Position numbers and translations under genes: made by a program. DNA of 64,000 nt from the NCBI GenBank assembly GCA_900109895.1, contig FOBR01000015.1, forward strand, positions 62,001 through 126,000, read 5' to 3'. Position 1 is the stretch's first letter; every line of letters starts with the position of its first letter. This stretch comes from a bacterium A37T11 (lineage in GTDB: Bacteria; Bacteroidota; Bacteroidia; Sphingobacteriales; Sphingobacteriaceae). Shown piece after piece: positions 1 through 9,071 of the stretch. The notes under the pieces were generated by a model that saw nothing but the letters and a program-made list of their open reading frames with translations, searched no databases and was not told where the DNA came from.

Positions 1-1
1 T

Positions 2-2032
2 TTGTTTTTTGTGCCCGACACCACCGTAAGGACAACAGAAAAAAAAACCAGCTCCACTACCTTTAACGGAAATGACGAGATCCCGAAGAAAGACGATCGC
101 GGATTTTTTGCAAAACTTTTTGGTTCGCGGAAGAAAACAGAATTACTCCCAGAGCGGCAAACCGTAAAGGAAGAGGTCAATGTGATCATAGATAGTATTG
201 CCAAATCATTACCCGATAGTATAAAAAATCGTATAGATAGTACGCTGGCCCTCATACGTGAAAATCAACGCAAGCAAAGTGAAATATTTACATCAAGGGA
301 AATTGAGCTTACAATAGCAGGAAATACGCTGATCAGTAGTATGCTCAACATTTTGCAAAGTGTCGAAAACGAGGCTATGCAACAAATGCAGGCTGATAAT
401 CAGGGTGCCCGCCAGGTGGTTAATGACAGTGTGTTGCGTATTGGCATCATCATTATTAGTTTCCTGCTTATTATGTCTGTACTCATTTACCTCATCTTGG
501 CCGATATAAGGAAAAGTAATGCTTACCGGTTGGCTCTTGAACAAGCCAAGGAAGAAGCTGAATATCATAGTGCGGCCAAACAACGTTTTCTTTCGAATAT
601 GAGCCATGAATTGCGGACGCCCCTTCAATCCATTATAGGCTATACCGAGCAAATGAAAACCGAATCCCGGACGGATCCGAATAAATTGGAAATTGTTTAT
701 CAGTCTTCTGAACATCTTTTACAGATTGTCAATGAGATTCTGGACTATAACCGGATCACATCGGGGAAGATTGTGCTGAATAATCAGCCTTTTTATTTAG
801 GGGAGCTGGTGGATGAAGTATTGCTGGCCATGCGGCCGCAGGCAGAGAAAAAGAAATTAGTGCTCGAAAAAAATATCCGTATTCATGGAGCGGGGTATTA
901 TAAGAGCGATGCTTTCCGGATTAAACAAATTCTATTTAACCTGTTGAGTAATGCAATTAAATTTACCGATGAAGGAAAAGTAACTCTGAATATCGGCACG
1001 GCATTGTATGGCAACACGGCGCGGCTAAGTGTTTTGGTAAAGGATACGGGTAAGGGCATCCAGGAAGCTGATATGGAGCGCATCTTCAACGAATTTGAGC
1101 AGGCCTCTCATGCTAATTCAGGCTATCATTTTGGAAGTGGTTTAGGTCTTAGCATTGTGAGGACCATTTGCGAGACGATGGGTGGCAGTATTGAGGCTAA
1201 GAGTAAACCAGGAAAAGGTTCAAGCTTTTTCGTCAATTTGCCGTTGGAAACCATTGATCCGGCAATTCAATTGGTGGAGGAAAAGGATTTGAAGATATCA
1301 AAAGGGTTTGATGGTGTTGTTTGGATTGTGGATGACGATGCATTTATTTTATCGTTATGCCATACCATACTTGAAAAGCATGGTATTGAGCACCATTGCT
1401 TTTCTTCGCCTGAAGAAGTACTGAAAGTACCTGTTGATGCGTCATTAAAAGTTATTTTAATGGATATGCGCATGCCAGGAATGTCTGGGGAAGAGTTGCA
1501 AAAAGCGATGCGTAATCGCATTGATCAGTATGTGCGTATTTTTGCTTTCACTGCGCAGGTATTGCCCGAAGAACAGGAGAACCTGCTTGCGATGGGTTTT
1601 GACGGCTTATTGCTAAAACCCTTTAAGGAAAGTGGCTTGTTGCAGGTACTGGGTATTCAAAAAAGTCCGGAGTTCAAAAAAGACGCACCAGCAGCCGACC
1701 TTTCTAAACTCCGCAAGCTTACATTTCACAACGAACAACAGTTCCGAAACATCATCCAATTATATATTCAGGATACCCGGTCTGATATGGATGAACTGGA
1801 TGCAGCCATTTCCAAGGCGGATATGAATTCTATGGCGTTGTTATTTCACCGGATGGCGGGCAGGACGGCACAAATTGGAAATGAAAAAATAGCTTTTCAG
1901 CTTCGAAAGCTTGAAATAGACAGCCGGAATGGTGATATGCCATCATCGGAAATAATAACCGGTTTAAAACAGGATACTAAACAGCTTATTAATTTTCTCA
2001 ACCAGGAAGTGCCTGAAACCACATCTACCTAA
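2..2032 (+). CDS. Hybrid sensor histidine kinase with receiver and HPt domains (5' partial)
   Basis: Membrane-bound phosphorelay kinase; the signal is unknown. The frame is open to the left edge, so the true start and the sensor N terminus lie outside the window. In in-window numbering there is one membrane segment at about 145-167, then HisKA at about 185-255 with H202 in SNMSHELRTP. HATPase_c follows at about 270-410 (N box FNLLSNAIKF, G boxes DTGKGI and GSGLGLSI). A receiver domain sits at about 435-555 with the acceptor D488 in MDMRMPG, and a C-terminal HPt domain at about 575-665 with H616 in LFHRMAG. All four phosphorelay residues are present, so the protein should be active. No response regulator gene is adjacent in the window; an output regulator may lie to the left. 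Confidence 0.9.
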   Translation: MFFVPDTTVRTTEKKTSSTTFNGNDEIPKKDDRGFFAKLFGSRKKTELLPERQTVKEEVNVIIDSIAKSLPDSIKNRIDSTLALIRENQRKQSEIFTSREIELTIAGNTLISSMLNILQSVENEAMQQMQADNQGARQVVNDSVLRIGIIIISFLLIMSVLIYLILADIRKSNAYRLALEQAKEEAEYHSAAKQRFLSNMSHELRTPLQSIIGYTEQMKTESRTDPNKLEIVYQSSEHLLQIVNEILDYNRITSGKIVLNNQPFYLGELVDEVLLAMRPQAEKKKLVLEKNIRIHGAGYYKSDAFRIKQILFNLLSNAIKFTDEGKVTLNIGTALYGNTARLSVLVKDTGKGIQEADMERIFNEFEQASHANSGYHFGSGLGLSIVRTICETMGGSIEAKSKPGKGSSFFVNLPLETIDPAIQLVEEKDLKISKGFDGVVWIVDDDAFILSLCHTILEKHGIEHHCFSSPEEVLKVPVDASLKVILMDMRMPGMSGEELQKAMRNRIDQYVRIFAFTAQVLPEEQENLLAMGFDGLLLKPFKESGLLQVLGIQKSPEFKKDAPAADLSKLRKLTFHNEQQFRNIIQLYIQDTRSDMDELDAAISKADMNSMALLFHRMAGRTAQIGNEKIAFQLRKLEIDSRNGDMPSSEIITGLKQDTKQLINFLNQEVPETTST

Positions 2033-2086
2033 ATAATATCCACCATAAATGACGATTTATGGACAGATTCTTTCCACAATTTTCGT

Positions 2087-2094
2087 TATGTTTG
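2087..2094 (+). promoter_or_regulatory. Candidate -7 element for the transaldolase gene
   Basis: TATGTTTG matches the Bacteroidota -7 consensus TAnnTTTG and lies 74 bases before the chosen ATG. No clear -33 TTTG is visible at the expected 19-22 base spacing. Confidence 0.5.
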
Positions 2095-2168
2095 TCTCGC
2101 TAAAAATAGCAGCTTAATGTTTAGCTGTGATTTTTGCAAATATTCTGAAAATTAACAAAAATCATATC

Positions 2169-2837
2169 ATGAAATTTTTTATTGATACTGCGAATCTGGA
2201 CCAGATCAAGGAAGCACAGGACTTAGGTGTCCTGGACGGCGTTACTACAAACCCTAGTCTGATGGCAAAAGAAGGCATTACGGGTGATGAAAACGTTATT
2301 AAACATTACTTGGCCATCTGTGACATCGTGGATGCAAATGTAAGTGCTGAAGTGATCAGCACTGATTTTGAAAGCATTATTAAAGAAGGTGAAGCACTTG
2401 CTAAGCTGAACGAAAAGATTGTCGTAAAGGTGCCGATGATTAAGGACGGTGTCAAAGCCATTAAATATTTTACAGACCACGGCATCAAAACCAACTGTAC
2501 CCTGGTATTTTCTGCAGGGCAGGCCTTATTGGCAGCTAAAGCGGGTGCCACATTTGTATCTCCTTTCCTTGGACGGTTGGATGATATTGGAACCGATGGA
2601 TTAGGACTAATCGAAGAAATTCGTCTGATTTATGATAATTATGGTTATGAAACCCAGATCCTGGCTGCCTCCATCCGTCACAGCATGCACGTGATTGAAT
2701 GCGCCAAATTGGGTGCTGACGTCATGACCAGCCCCTTATCAGTTATTCTGGGCCTGTTAAAACACCCATTAACAGACACTGGCTTGGCTACCTTTTTGGC
2801 AGACCATGCCAAAGCTGCTGCTGCGGCTAAGGCATAA
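2169..2837 (+). CDS. tal: Transaldolase, small (TalC/FSA-type) subfamily
   Basis: Cytosolic Schiff-base aldolase of 222 residues, the usual size of the short transaldolase/fructose-6-phosphate aldolase family, acting in the non-oxidative pentose phosphate pathway. The ATG at 2169 is chosen because the family begins [10 protein letters not shown]; an in-frame extension to 2127 has no family support. The Schiff-base lysine is K87 in VVKVPM, and TTNPSL is the family signature. In SPFLGR the aromatic residue is Phe (F133). Enzymes proven as fructose-6-phosphate aldolases carry Tyr here and transaldolases carry Phe, so transaldolase is the better call. The gene stands alone between the kinase and a reductase. 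Confidence 0.93.
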   Translation: MKFFIDTANLDQIKEAQDLGVLDGVTTNPSLMAKEGITGDENVIKHYLAICDIVDANVSAEVISTDFESIIKEGEALAKLNEKIVVKVPMIKDGVKAIKYFTDHGIKTNCTLVFSAGQALLAAKAGATFVSPFLGRLDDIGTDGLGLIEEIRLIYDNYGYETQILAASIRHSMHVIECAKLGADVMTSPLSVILGLLKHPLTDTGLATFLADHAKAAAAAKA

Positions 2838-2917
2838 TTTTTGCCTATTAAATTTAGATTTCCATTGGCCCATTATCTTCGTATTTGGGCCAATGGTTAA
2901 ATTGTTTCTTTTAACGA

Positions 2918-3898
2918 ATGTCAATTCACAACAGGTACGACGTAATTATTATCGGGGGCGGCCCCATTGGTTTAGCTTGCGGTATTAAAGCACAGGATGC
3001 TGGGTTGTCCTTTCTAATATTGGAAAAGGGATGCCTGGCAAATTCGTTATATAATTATCCTCAAACCATGACATTCTTTTCAACTTCAGAACGACTGGAA
3101 ATTGGTGGGGTTCCTTTTGCCACCATTCTTCCCAAGCCTAAACGGGCAGAGGCGCTGGAATATTACCGTAGAGTACAGGAGAAATTTGCACTGCCCATCC
3201 AATTATTTGAAGAAGTGCTGTCTGCAGAAAAGGATGGGGATGAGTTTAAGGTAAAAACTTCCAAGCGTACTTACCTGGCAAAAAAAGTGATCGTAGCTAC
3301 TGGCTTTTATGATGTTCCGTGTTTGATGAACATTCCTGGCGAAAACCTTGCTAAGGTAAGACATTATTATGAAGATCCGCATTATTATGCCAATCAGAAC
3401 GTAGTAGTGGTAGGAGCCAGCAATTCATCGGTAGATGCTGCGCTTGAAACCTTTCGTAAAGGTGCTAAGGTTACAATGGTCGTCAGGGGCGACGCGATCA
3501 GTGATCGGGTAAAATATTGGGTTAAGCCCGATGTCGAAAACAGGCTCAAAGCTGGGGAAATCACGGCCCATTTCAACAGTATTTTAACTGCCATCCGCGA
3601 AGATGATGTAGACATACAGCTCCCTAACGGAAAAACGATCAGCATTGCCAATGACTTCGTACTTGCTTTGACAGGTTACCAACCTAATTTGGCCTTTCTT
3701 AAAAAATTGCACATTCAGCTTTCGGATGATACGGCACTCATCCCCCAATATGACCCGAAAACGATGGAAACCAATGTGCCAGGCCTTTACCTGGCTGGTG
3801 TGGTGTGCGGTGGCATGAACACCCATTTGTGGTTTATTGAAAACTCACGGGTCCATGCGGATCAAATTATTCAACACATCACGACTGGCAACACTTAG
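2918..3898 (+). CDS. ypdA: YpdA-like FAD/NAD(P)-dependent disulfide reductase
   Basis: A 326-residue two-dinucleotide-fold flavoprotein of the YpdA family, which reduces bacillithiol disulfide in Firmicutes. The N-terminal FAD motif is IIIGGGPIGLACG and the internal NAD(P)H motif is VVVVGASNSSVDAA. Unlike thioredoxin reductase it has no CxxC redox pair, as expected for YpdA. The length fits the family. It ends 12 bases before the stop of the convergent chitinase gene. The thiol substrate in this organism cannot be read from the sequence; bacillithiol is an inference from the family. Confidence 0.85.
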   Translation: MSIHNRYDVIIIGGGPIGLACGIKAQDAGLSFLILEKGCLANSLYNYPQTMTFFSTSERLEIGGVPFATILPKPKRAEALEYYRRVQEKFALPIQLFEEVLSAEKDGDEFKVKTSKRTYLAKKVIVATGFYDVPCLMNIPGENLAKVRHYYEDPHYYANQNVVVVGASNSSVDAALETFRKGAKVTMVVRGDAISDRVKYWVKPDVENRLKAGEITAHFNSILTAIREDDVDIQLPNGKTISIANDFVLALTGYQPNLAFLKKLHIQLSDDTALIPQYDPKTMETNVPGLYLAGVVCGGMNTHLWFIENSRVHADQIIQHITTGNT

Positions 3899-3909
3899 CT
3901 TGGACCTTG

Positions 3910-5010
3910 CTACCGGCCATTTATCACGTCGTCCATAACATCCAGCATCCCACCCTTATAGCTGTCAAGCGTCAGTTCCCAAAACATAATGCCTCCCAGC
4001 CCCTTTTTTATAGCATAAGCGGTCTTTGCGTGCACAGAACGCAGGTCATCCCCCGTCGCATAGGTTTGGGCAGCTTCGTTGTACCAGTACGGTGCCTGAG
4101 CTTTCTCATCATAGTAATAGGCCCAGCCATTTGTTTTGCTCAACCCATCCGTATAATTTTTAAAATCGTAACCACTTGTCGGTTCGCCTGCACGGTAACG
4201 GCCATTATCCACCGAATCCACGTTTTTCCATACCCGCGTATAGAAAGCTGCCCCGATGACCAACTTTTTGGCAGGAATACCCAATTTTAATAAGTACTCC
4301 ACTGCCCTATCCGTAGACTCTTCCTCCGCACGCACACTATAAAGCGGTGTATGATGGCCTGTGACCTTAGAATATCCATTTACCAAGTCGTAGCTCATAA
4401 TGTTGACCCGGTCTACCAAAGGCATCACTTTTTTCCATTCAATAGATTGGTCAAGAAACTTTTGGAATCCACCAGCAGCAAAGCTGATTTCCGTACCTTT
4501 ACCCAGTACTTTTCTTAGTTCTTGGATCAGTGCCGTAAAGTTCTCCCGGTCTGACAACTGGTATAGATGACCCGGATAACCTTCTATCGCCGGATATTCC
4601 CAATCCAGGTCTATTCCATCAGTACCGAAATAATCATTCACTTCCTTTACTGACCGCGCAAACAAAGCCCTGCCCTTCAAGGTTGAAAAAGCCTCAGAAC
4701 AAGGCTCACAACCGCTCCATCCACCTAGCGAAAGCATAATTTTCAAGGTCGGATATTGTTTCTTAAGTGACACCAAATGCTGAATTGTAGCCGTGTCGCG
4801 GGCATTACTCACATAGAGTTTCCCATCCTTTAAGTGGCAAAAACTAAATATTATATGGCTGAGTTTACTGACCGCATAATGATCAATCTCTTGCTGATCG
4901 CCGGTATAATAGGCAATTACATCAATCTTTTTCGTTTTTTGGGCAAATCCTGTGCTCCAAACACCAATAAAAAAAAGCAGGTAAATCGATCTTGTTTTCA
5001 TCACATTCAT
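3910..5010 (-). CDS. Secreted GH18 chitinase-type glycoside hydrolase
   Basis: A 366-residue glycoside hydrolase family 18 enzyme that cleaves beta-1,4-GlcNAc linkages by substrate-assisted catalysis. A signal peptide ends near residue 23 (WSTGFAQ). The catalytic DxxDxDxE motif reads DGIDLDWE with E138 as acid/base, and downstream SYDL and GGIMFWEL match the family barrel. It lacks any visible carbohydrate-binding module, so it probably acts on soluble or periplasmic oligosaccharides. It is the last gene of the locus, 30 bases after the first fucosidase. A GH18 endo-beta-N-acetylglucosaminidase acting on N-glycans is an alternative that sequence reading alone cannot exclude. Confidence 0.88.
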   Translation of the reverse strand: MNVMKTRSIYLLFFIGVWSTGFAQKTKKIDVIAYYTGDQQEIDHYAVSKLSHIIFSFCHLKDGKLYVSNARDTATIQHLVSLKKQYPTLKIMLSLGGWSGCEPCSEAFSTLKGRALFARSVKEVNDYFGTDGIDLDWEYPAIEGYPGHLYQLSDRENFTALIQELRKVLGKGTEISFAAGGFQKFLDQSIEWKKVMPLVDRVNIMSYDLVNGYSKVTGHHTPLYSVRAEEESTDRAVEYLLKLGIPAKKLVIGAAFYTRVWKNVDSVDNGRYRAGEPTSGYDFKNYTDGLSKTNGWAYYYDEKAQAPYWYNEAAQTYATGDDLRSVHAKTAYAIKKGLGGIMFWELTLDSYKGGMLDVMDDVINGR

Positions 5011-5040
5011 TTTTATATTATCGTTCTATATATTTTTATT

Positions 5041-6372
5041 TTATTTCAACCCACCCTGCCCCCGGTACAATTGAAGGGGTCCATCCAGTTTCACTTCCAA
5101 CACAGTCATATATTCATCCTGTACGCCAGCGGGCACATAAATATAGACCAAGCCGGGTACTGGGCTCCAGGATATTTTGCCCACTACCTTATGAAGGAGC
5201 TCCTGACCAGTACCTAACTCGATGACTTGTTTTATTTGATTTTTAAGCCCCTTTACCATGATATTTCCCTGCGTGCGGGCTGGAACAAATAAGTACAGAC
5301 TGGCCGAATCTTTAGACAAGGTAGTGGCGCCATAGAAATGGCCTTGGGGAAGGCCTCCTATAGTATTGAAGATCGCCTTCGCATATTTGTTATCCCACTT
5401 ACCCAATTCTTTCAGGATATGCACCTGTTCTTCCGGGATAGTTCCGTCTGCACGTGGGCCGATGTCCAGCAATAAATTCCCTCCGTTACTAATAGCATCT
5501 GCAAAAATAGTAATGACTTCATAAGGCGTTTTCCAGGCTGAATCCGTTTTGCGGTATCCCCAATTGTCATTTGTCGTCATGCACAATTCCCACCAATGGA
5601 AATCAGGGCGTGAAACCGGAAAATTCTGTTCGGGTGTATCATAGTCGCCAAAGCCTGTAAGCCGGCCATTGATTACCACCGAGGGGTTGGCATTTAATAG
5701 TTCCTGCCTGATACCTACAGCATTCCATTCTTCGGCCGAATGTTCCCAATCACCATCAAACCACCAAAGATCTGGTTTGACCAATTGGTTAATTTCGGCC
5801 ATTTGGGCGCTGTCAAATTTAAGGAAACGTTTCCATCGTTCCGGATCATCTGCGATGGTGTAACGGATGCTGTCTTTCGTAAATGCCGGATAGTCTGGAT
5901 AGCTCCAATCAAGTAAAGAAAAATAGGCACCTTTTTTTATGCCATATTTTTCAAGCGCTTTATAAAAAGGTGTTAGCAGGTCTCTTTTGGCAGGCGTATT
6001 TTTCACCACGCTATAGTGTTTTTGTTTGGTATCCCAAAGCGCTACACCGTCGTGATGCTTGGTGGTCATTACTGCATACCTGGCTCCACTTTCATGAATA
6101 AGCTTTGCCCACGCTTGTGGTTCGTATCGAGCAGCCGTAAATCCCTCCAACTGTTTCATATAGTCGGCATAGGATACCCCTTTGTTATGAAAACTCCAGC
6201 TTTCACTGTAGTTACCCAGCGAATAAATACCCCAATGGATAAATATGCCCAATTTTGCATCGGCAAACCATTGCATTTTTGCCCGAATGTAATCAGGATT
6301 TATTTTTGACTGAGTGTAACCACATTGGCTATAAACAGCCAGGATTAAAAATGTGGCATAAATTTTCCGCAT
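5041..6372 (-). CDS. Alpha-L-fucosidase, GH29 (first copy)
   Basis: A secreted 443-residue GH29 fucosidase that removes alpha-L-fucose with retention. A signal peptide covers about residues 1-20. The N-terminal barrel shows FIHWGIYS and TTKHHDGVALW, typical of the fucose-binding pocket. The likely nucleophile is D206 in WWFDGDW, and GGNLLLDIGPRADG closes the barrel. A short beta-sandwich tail follows. It lies 26 bases downstream of a second, clearly different GH29 gene. The two differ in length and in the nucleophile context (WFDGDW against LWLDGGW), which suggests different linkages rather than a recent duplication. Confidence 0.92.
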   Translation of the reverse strand: MRKIYATFLILAVYSQCGYTQSKINPDYIRAKMQWFADAKLGIFIHWGIYSLGNYSESWSFHNKGVSYADYMKQLEGFTAARYEPQAWAKLIHESGARYAVMTTKHHDGVALWDTKQKHYSVVKNTPAKRDLLTPFYKALEKYGIKKGAYFSLLDWSYPDYPAFTKDSIRYTIADDPERWKRFLKFDSAQMAEINQLVKPDLWWFDGDWEHSAEEWNAVGIRQELLNANPSVVINGRLTGFGDYDTPEQNFPVSRPDFHWWELCMTTNDNWGYRKTDSAWKTPYEVITIFADAISNGGNLLLDIGPRADGTIPEEQVHILKELGKWDNKYAKAIFNTIGGLPQGHFYGATTLSKDSASLYLFVPARTQGNIMVKGLKNQIKQVIELGTGQELLHKVVGKISWSPVPGLVYIYVPAGVQDEYMTVLEVKLDGPLQLYRGQGGLK

Positions 6373-6398
6373 ATTCTTGTCATAATTAGAGGAATAGT

Positions 6399-7850
6399 TT
6401 ATTTATATTGTAATTGGAACATAGCCGCATAAGATAAATGATTACCCGTTTGCTGTAAGCTTTTGGGAATAATTACCTGGAGAATCCCATCCTTTACCTT
6501 CCACTTTAGCTTTAAATCGACCCCTACCAATCGCACAGTCGCCAATTTTGCACCTCCTTCGACCGGAATTTCCAGACTAGCCGGAAGCGATACTTCATCG
6601 GTATTAGACAAGAAAAAGACATTGTGTTCTTTTCCGTCCTTACTCTGGGTGAAATATAAATTATCTTTAGAATAAGGATCCAACACCTTTGTCCCATATA
6701 TTCCCAAGCCGTTGAGTTTTATCCACGCACCAATCTGTTTTAAACGCTCGTACGCCACTGGATCCCAATCTCCTTGAGCACTTGGCCCGATATCCAGCAG
6801 CAAACTCCCTCCCCTTGACACGATCCGGACTAGTAGTTGTACCACCTCCTTTGCCGGTTTGAATTGGTCGTTGGGTACATAACCCCAGGAAGTACCCAAG
6901 GTAATACAGCTTTCCCAAGGTGCATCGAGCGGTTTTTCAGGCACCTGCTGCTCAGGGGTAACATAATTCTCAAATTCTCCTGGCACGGTACGATCAACCA
7001 CCAGCAGGCCGGGCTGATTTTTACGAGCCATGCCAGCTATCCTAGCCATGTCAATATCCTGATCTGTGTGGATTCCCCGCTGCCAATCGACCGACGTATC
7101 TACTGTTGATAAAGGACGTACCCACCCGCCATCGAGCCATAGGATATCAATTTTGCCATATCCAGTCATCAACTCCTGTATCTGGTTGTAGGTATAGTCT
7201 TTATATTGTTGCCACCGTTCAGGGTATTTTTTTGGTTCATAGTTCACGTTCCGGTCTTTGGGTGGGAAATAAGGCCACCAATAATATTCGCTATGCCAGT
7301 CTGGCTTTGAAAAGTACGCCCCGATCTTGAACCCCTCCGTTCGGAAACTGCCAAATACTTCTTTCGCTATATTTGCCTTTGGATTATTGGAGAAAGCACT
7401 TTTCGAACCCGTTATCTTGTAATCGCTTTGTTTTGTATCAAACATCGCGAACCCATCGTGGTGCTTTGTAGTGAATACCAGGTATTTCATACCGGCTTCT
7501 TTGGCAGCCTTTGCCCACTTATCCGGATTAAAATCAATCGGGTTAAAAGTAGTTTGAATGTTTTCATATGCTTTGACGTATTCAAAATAGTTGGATGAAT
7601 AAGGACCTCGGCGCTGAGTCCACCCCTCATCTTCCGGACAAATGCTCCAACTTTCTACAATACCCCACTTGGCATACAATCCCCAATGCATAAATAGCCC
7701 GAACTTTAAATCCTGCCATTCGGACAAATTCTTTTTTACCAAGGGATCTGTGGGTGTGATATAGCCTTTAAACACATTGTGGACCTGGCCAAAGCCTGGG
7801 GTATGAACAGCTAGCAAAAGCAATCCAATGCAGTATATGTTATTTTTCAT
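6399..7850 (-). CDS. Alpha-L-fucosidase, GH29 (second copy)
   Basis: A 483-residue GH29 fucosidase with a signal peptide (about residues 1-21). Recognisable family blocks are GLFMHWGLYAKWG, FTTKHHDGFAMFDT and GGSLLLDIGPSAQGDW. The probable nucleophile is D240 in ILWLDGGW. The insert around residues 185-215 (many Trp, Tyr and Pro) is absent from its neighbour and may shape the acceptor site. Its ATG overlaps the stop of the upstream esterase by four bases (ATGA), so the two are probably translated together. This places de-esterification and defucosylation in one pathway. Confidence 0.92.
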   Translation of the reverse strand: MKNNIYCIGLLLLAVHTPGFGQVHNVFKGYITPTDPLVKKNLSEWQDLKFGLFMHWGLYAKWGIVESWSICPEDEGWTQRRGPYSSNYFEYVKAYENIQTTFNPIDFNPDKWAKAAKEAGMKYLVFTTKHHDGFAMFDTKQSDYKITGSKSAFSNNPKANIAKEVFGSFRTEGFKIGAYFSKPDWHSEYYWWPYFPPKDRNVNYEPKKYPERWQQYKDYTYNQIQELMTGYGKIDILWLDGGWVRPLSTVDTSVDWQRGIHTDQDIDMARIAGMARKNQPGLLVVDRTVPGEFENYVTPEQQVPEKPLDAPWESCITLGTSWGYVPNDQFKPAKEVVQLLVRIVSRGGSLLLDIGPSAQGDWDPVAYERLKQIGAWIKLNGLGIYGTKVLDPYSKDNLYFTQSKDGKEHNVFFLSNTDEVSLPASLEIPVEGGAKLATVRLVGVDLKLKWKVKDGILQVIIPKSLQQTGNHLSYAAMFQLQYK

Positions 7851-9007
7851 AAAATATCCACCTTACCTTCCTTAATAATAAGTTTAGCACTGAATGTAAA
7901 TCCTTTGTCCATTCGCTCTTTTATGCTTTCTTTAATGACGGCCGTATTCCTCTGTATTCTACCGATAAATATGCGCTTACCGTTTAGTTTTACCGTAACC
8001 TTTTTATCCAGATTAAGCAATTGATCATTAAGATAAACAGTAAATGTCTCATAGTCATTCTTGCTAATAGTGATCTGTTGACCGTCAATACCAACAATCA
8101 GTGTTTTTCCAGCCGCTGCTTGGGCTAACGGTACTCCCAACCAGTAAAAGTAGGGATGCAAGCGATCATCTTGTACCCAAACGATTTTTTTAGGCAAGGG
8201 ATCCCGCTTAAATTTCGCCATCCAGGAAAGCGAGACTGTATCTTTGCGATCCATCCAGTGTGCATTGTCCGGATATACGGTTACTTTGTGGACATAACCT
8301 AGTGGATCGGTCTGTTGTAAGCTATCCAGAAGTTTGCTCCATACAACGGCCAGACCATTCCTGTTATAGGCTCTGTCCTTCCCACCCATAAAAATTTCGA
8401 AAGGAAGGTCGCGTAGACTGGCTGCAGCTGCATCCCCCGGATGACCCGCCATCATGGATGCGGCTGCCCAACGGTCAGCCATTCGCGGAGCCAATTGAAA
8501 TACTCCGTCCCCTCCAGCCGAATATCCCATGATATATACTTTGTTGGGATTTACGCCTTGGGTCACCACCGCTGTCCGGATCAACTCATCAAGCATATCG
8601 TCAATATGATTTTCATGCCAAAGCATCCACGTGTTTGTAGGAGCCCTTGGGGCCACATATACTCCTTCGCTAGGTGTATAAAGCATGATCTGGTTAGCCC
8701 ATTGCTGATCATTGACCGACGCTTCAGCATTGCCACCTCCATGCAGGGAAATGTAAAGACTGCGGCCATCGACTGGTTTTTTACCAAATATCCGGTAATC
8801 AAATTTCATGGTGAACGAGTCGAGCTGAATCTTTTTGTTAGCCCAAATGGATTCGGCTTGGGGTTGAAATGCACCCCAAGTAGTATTGAGTTCATGTTGT
8901 GCTATTTGATCGGCTTCGGTGCGGCTAAGTCTGGTTTGCGCTTGTGTGCAACAAAATAGAGTAATTGAGGTTAAAGTAATATATAAAAAACGGCAATTAA
9001 CGATCAT
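7847..9007 (-). CDS. Secreted alpha/beta-hydrolase (esterase, prolyl-oligopeptidase-like)
   Basis: A 386-residue serine hydrolase. Residues 1-23 are a signal peptide. The oxyanion-hole strand is SLHGGG at about 87-92 and the nucleophile elbow is GYSAGGDG with S163. A late NAHWMDR segment supplies the likely catalytic His. The C-terminal 90 residues form a separate beta-rich region. The family contains carbohydrate acetyl and feruloyl esterases and phospholipase-like enzymes, so the substrate is open. Its position between the ROK regulator (64-base gap) and the fucosidases (four-base overlap) suggests removal of an acyl decoration from a fucosylated glycan. Confidence 0.78.
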   Translation of the reverse strand: MIVNCRFLYITLTSITLFCCTQAQTRLSRTEADQIAQHELNTTWGAFQPQAESIWANKKIQLDSFTMKFDYRIFGKKPVDGRSLYISLHGGGNAEASVNDQQWANQIMLYTPSEGVYVAPRAPTNTWMLWHENHIDDMLDELIRTAVVTQGVNPNKVYIMGYSAGGDGVFQLAPRMADRWAAASMMAGHPGDAAAASLRDLPFEIFMGGKDRAYNRNGLAVVWSKLLDSLQQTDPLGYVHKVTVYPDNAHWMDRKDTVSLSWMAKFKRDPLPKKIVWVQDDRLHPYFYWLGVPLAQAAAGKTLIVGIDGQQITISKNDYETFTVYLNDQLLNLDKKVTVKLNGKRIFIGRIQRNTAVIKESIKERMDKGFTFSAKLIIKEGKVDIL

Positions 9008-9071
9008 GATAAGTTAAACTTTTTAAACTATTGTGTATAATGTATAAACCAACGAGGGTTATTTTCTATTG

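Noticed and set aside
2169-2837. Calling this gene fructose-6-phosphate aldolase
   Set aside because: The residue that separates the two activities is Phe (SPFLGR), as in transaldolases, not Tyr.
3907-4290. 127-codon plus-strand frame opposite the GH18 gene
   Set aside because: It lies wholly antisense to a gene with clear catalytic motifs and its translation has no recognisable feature.
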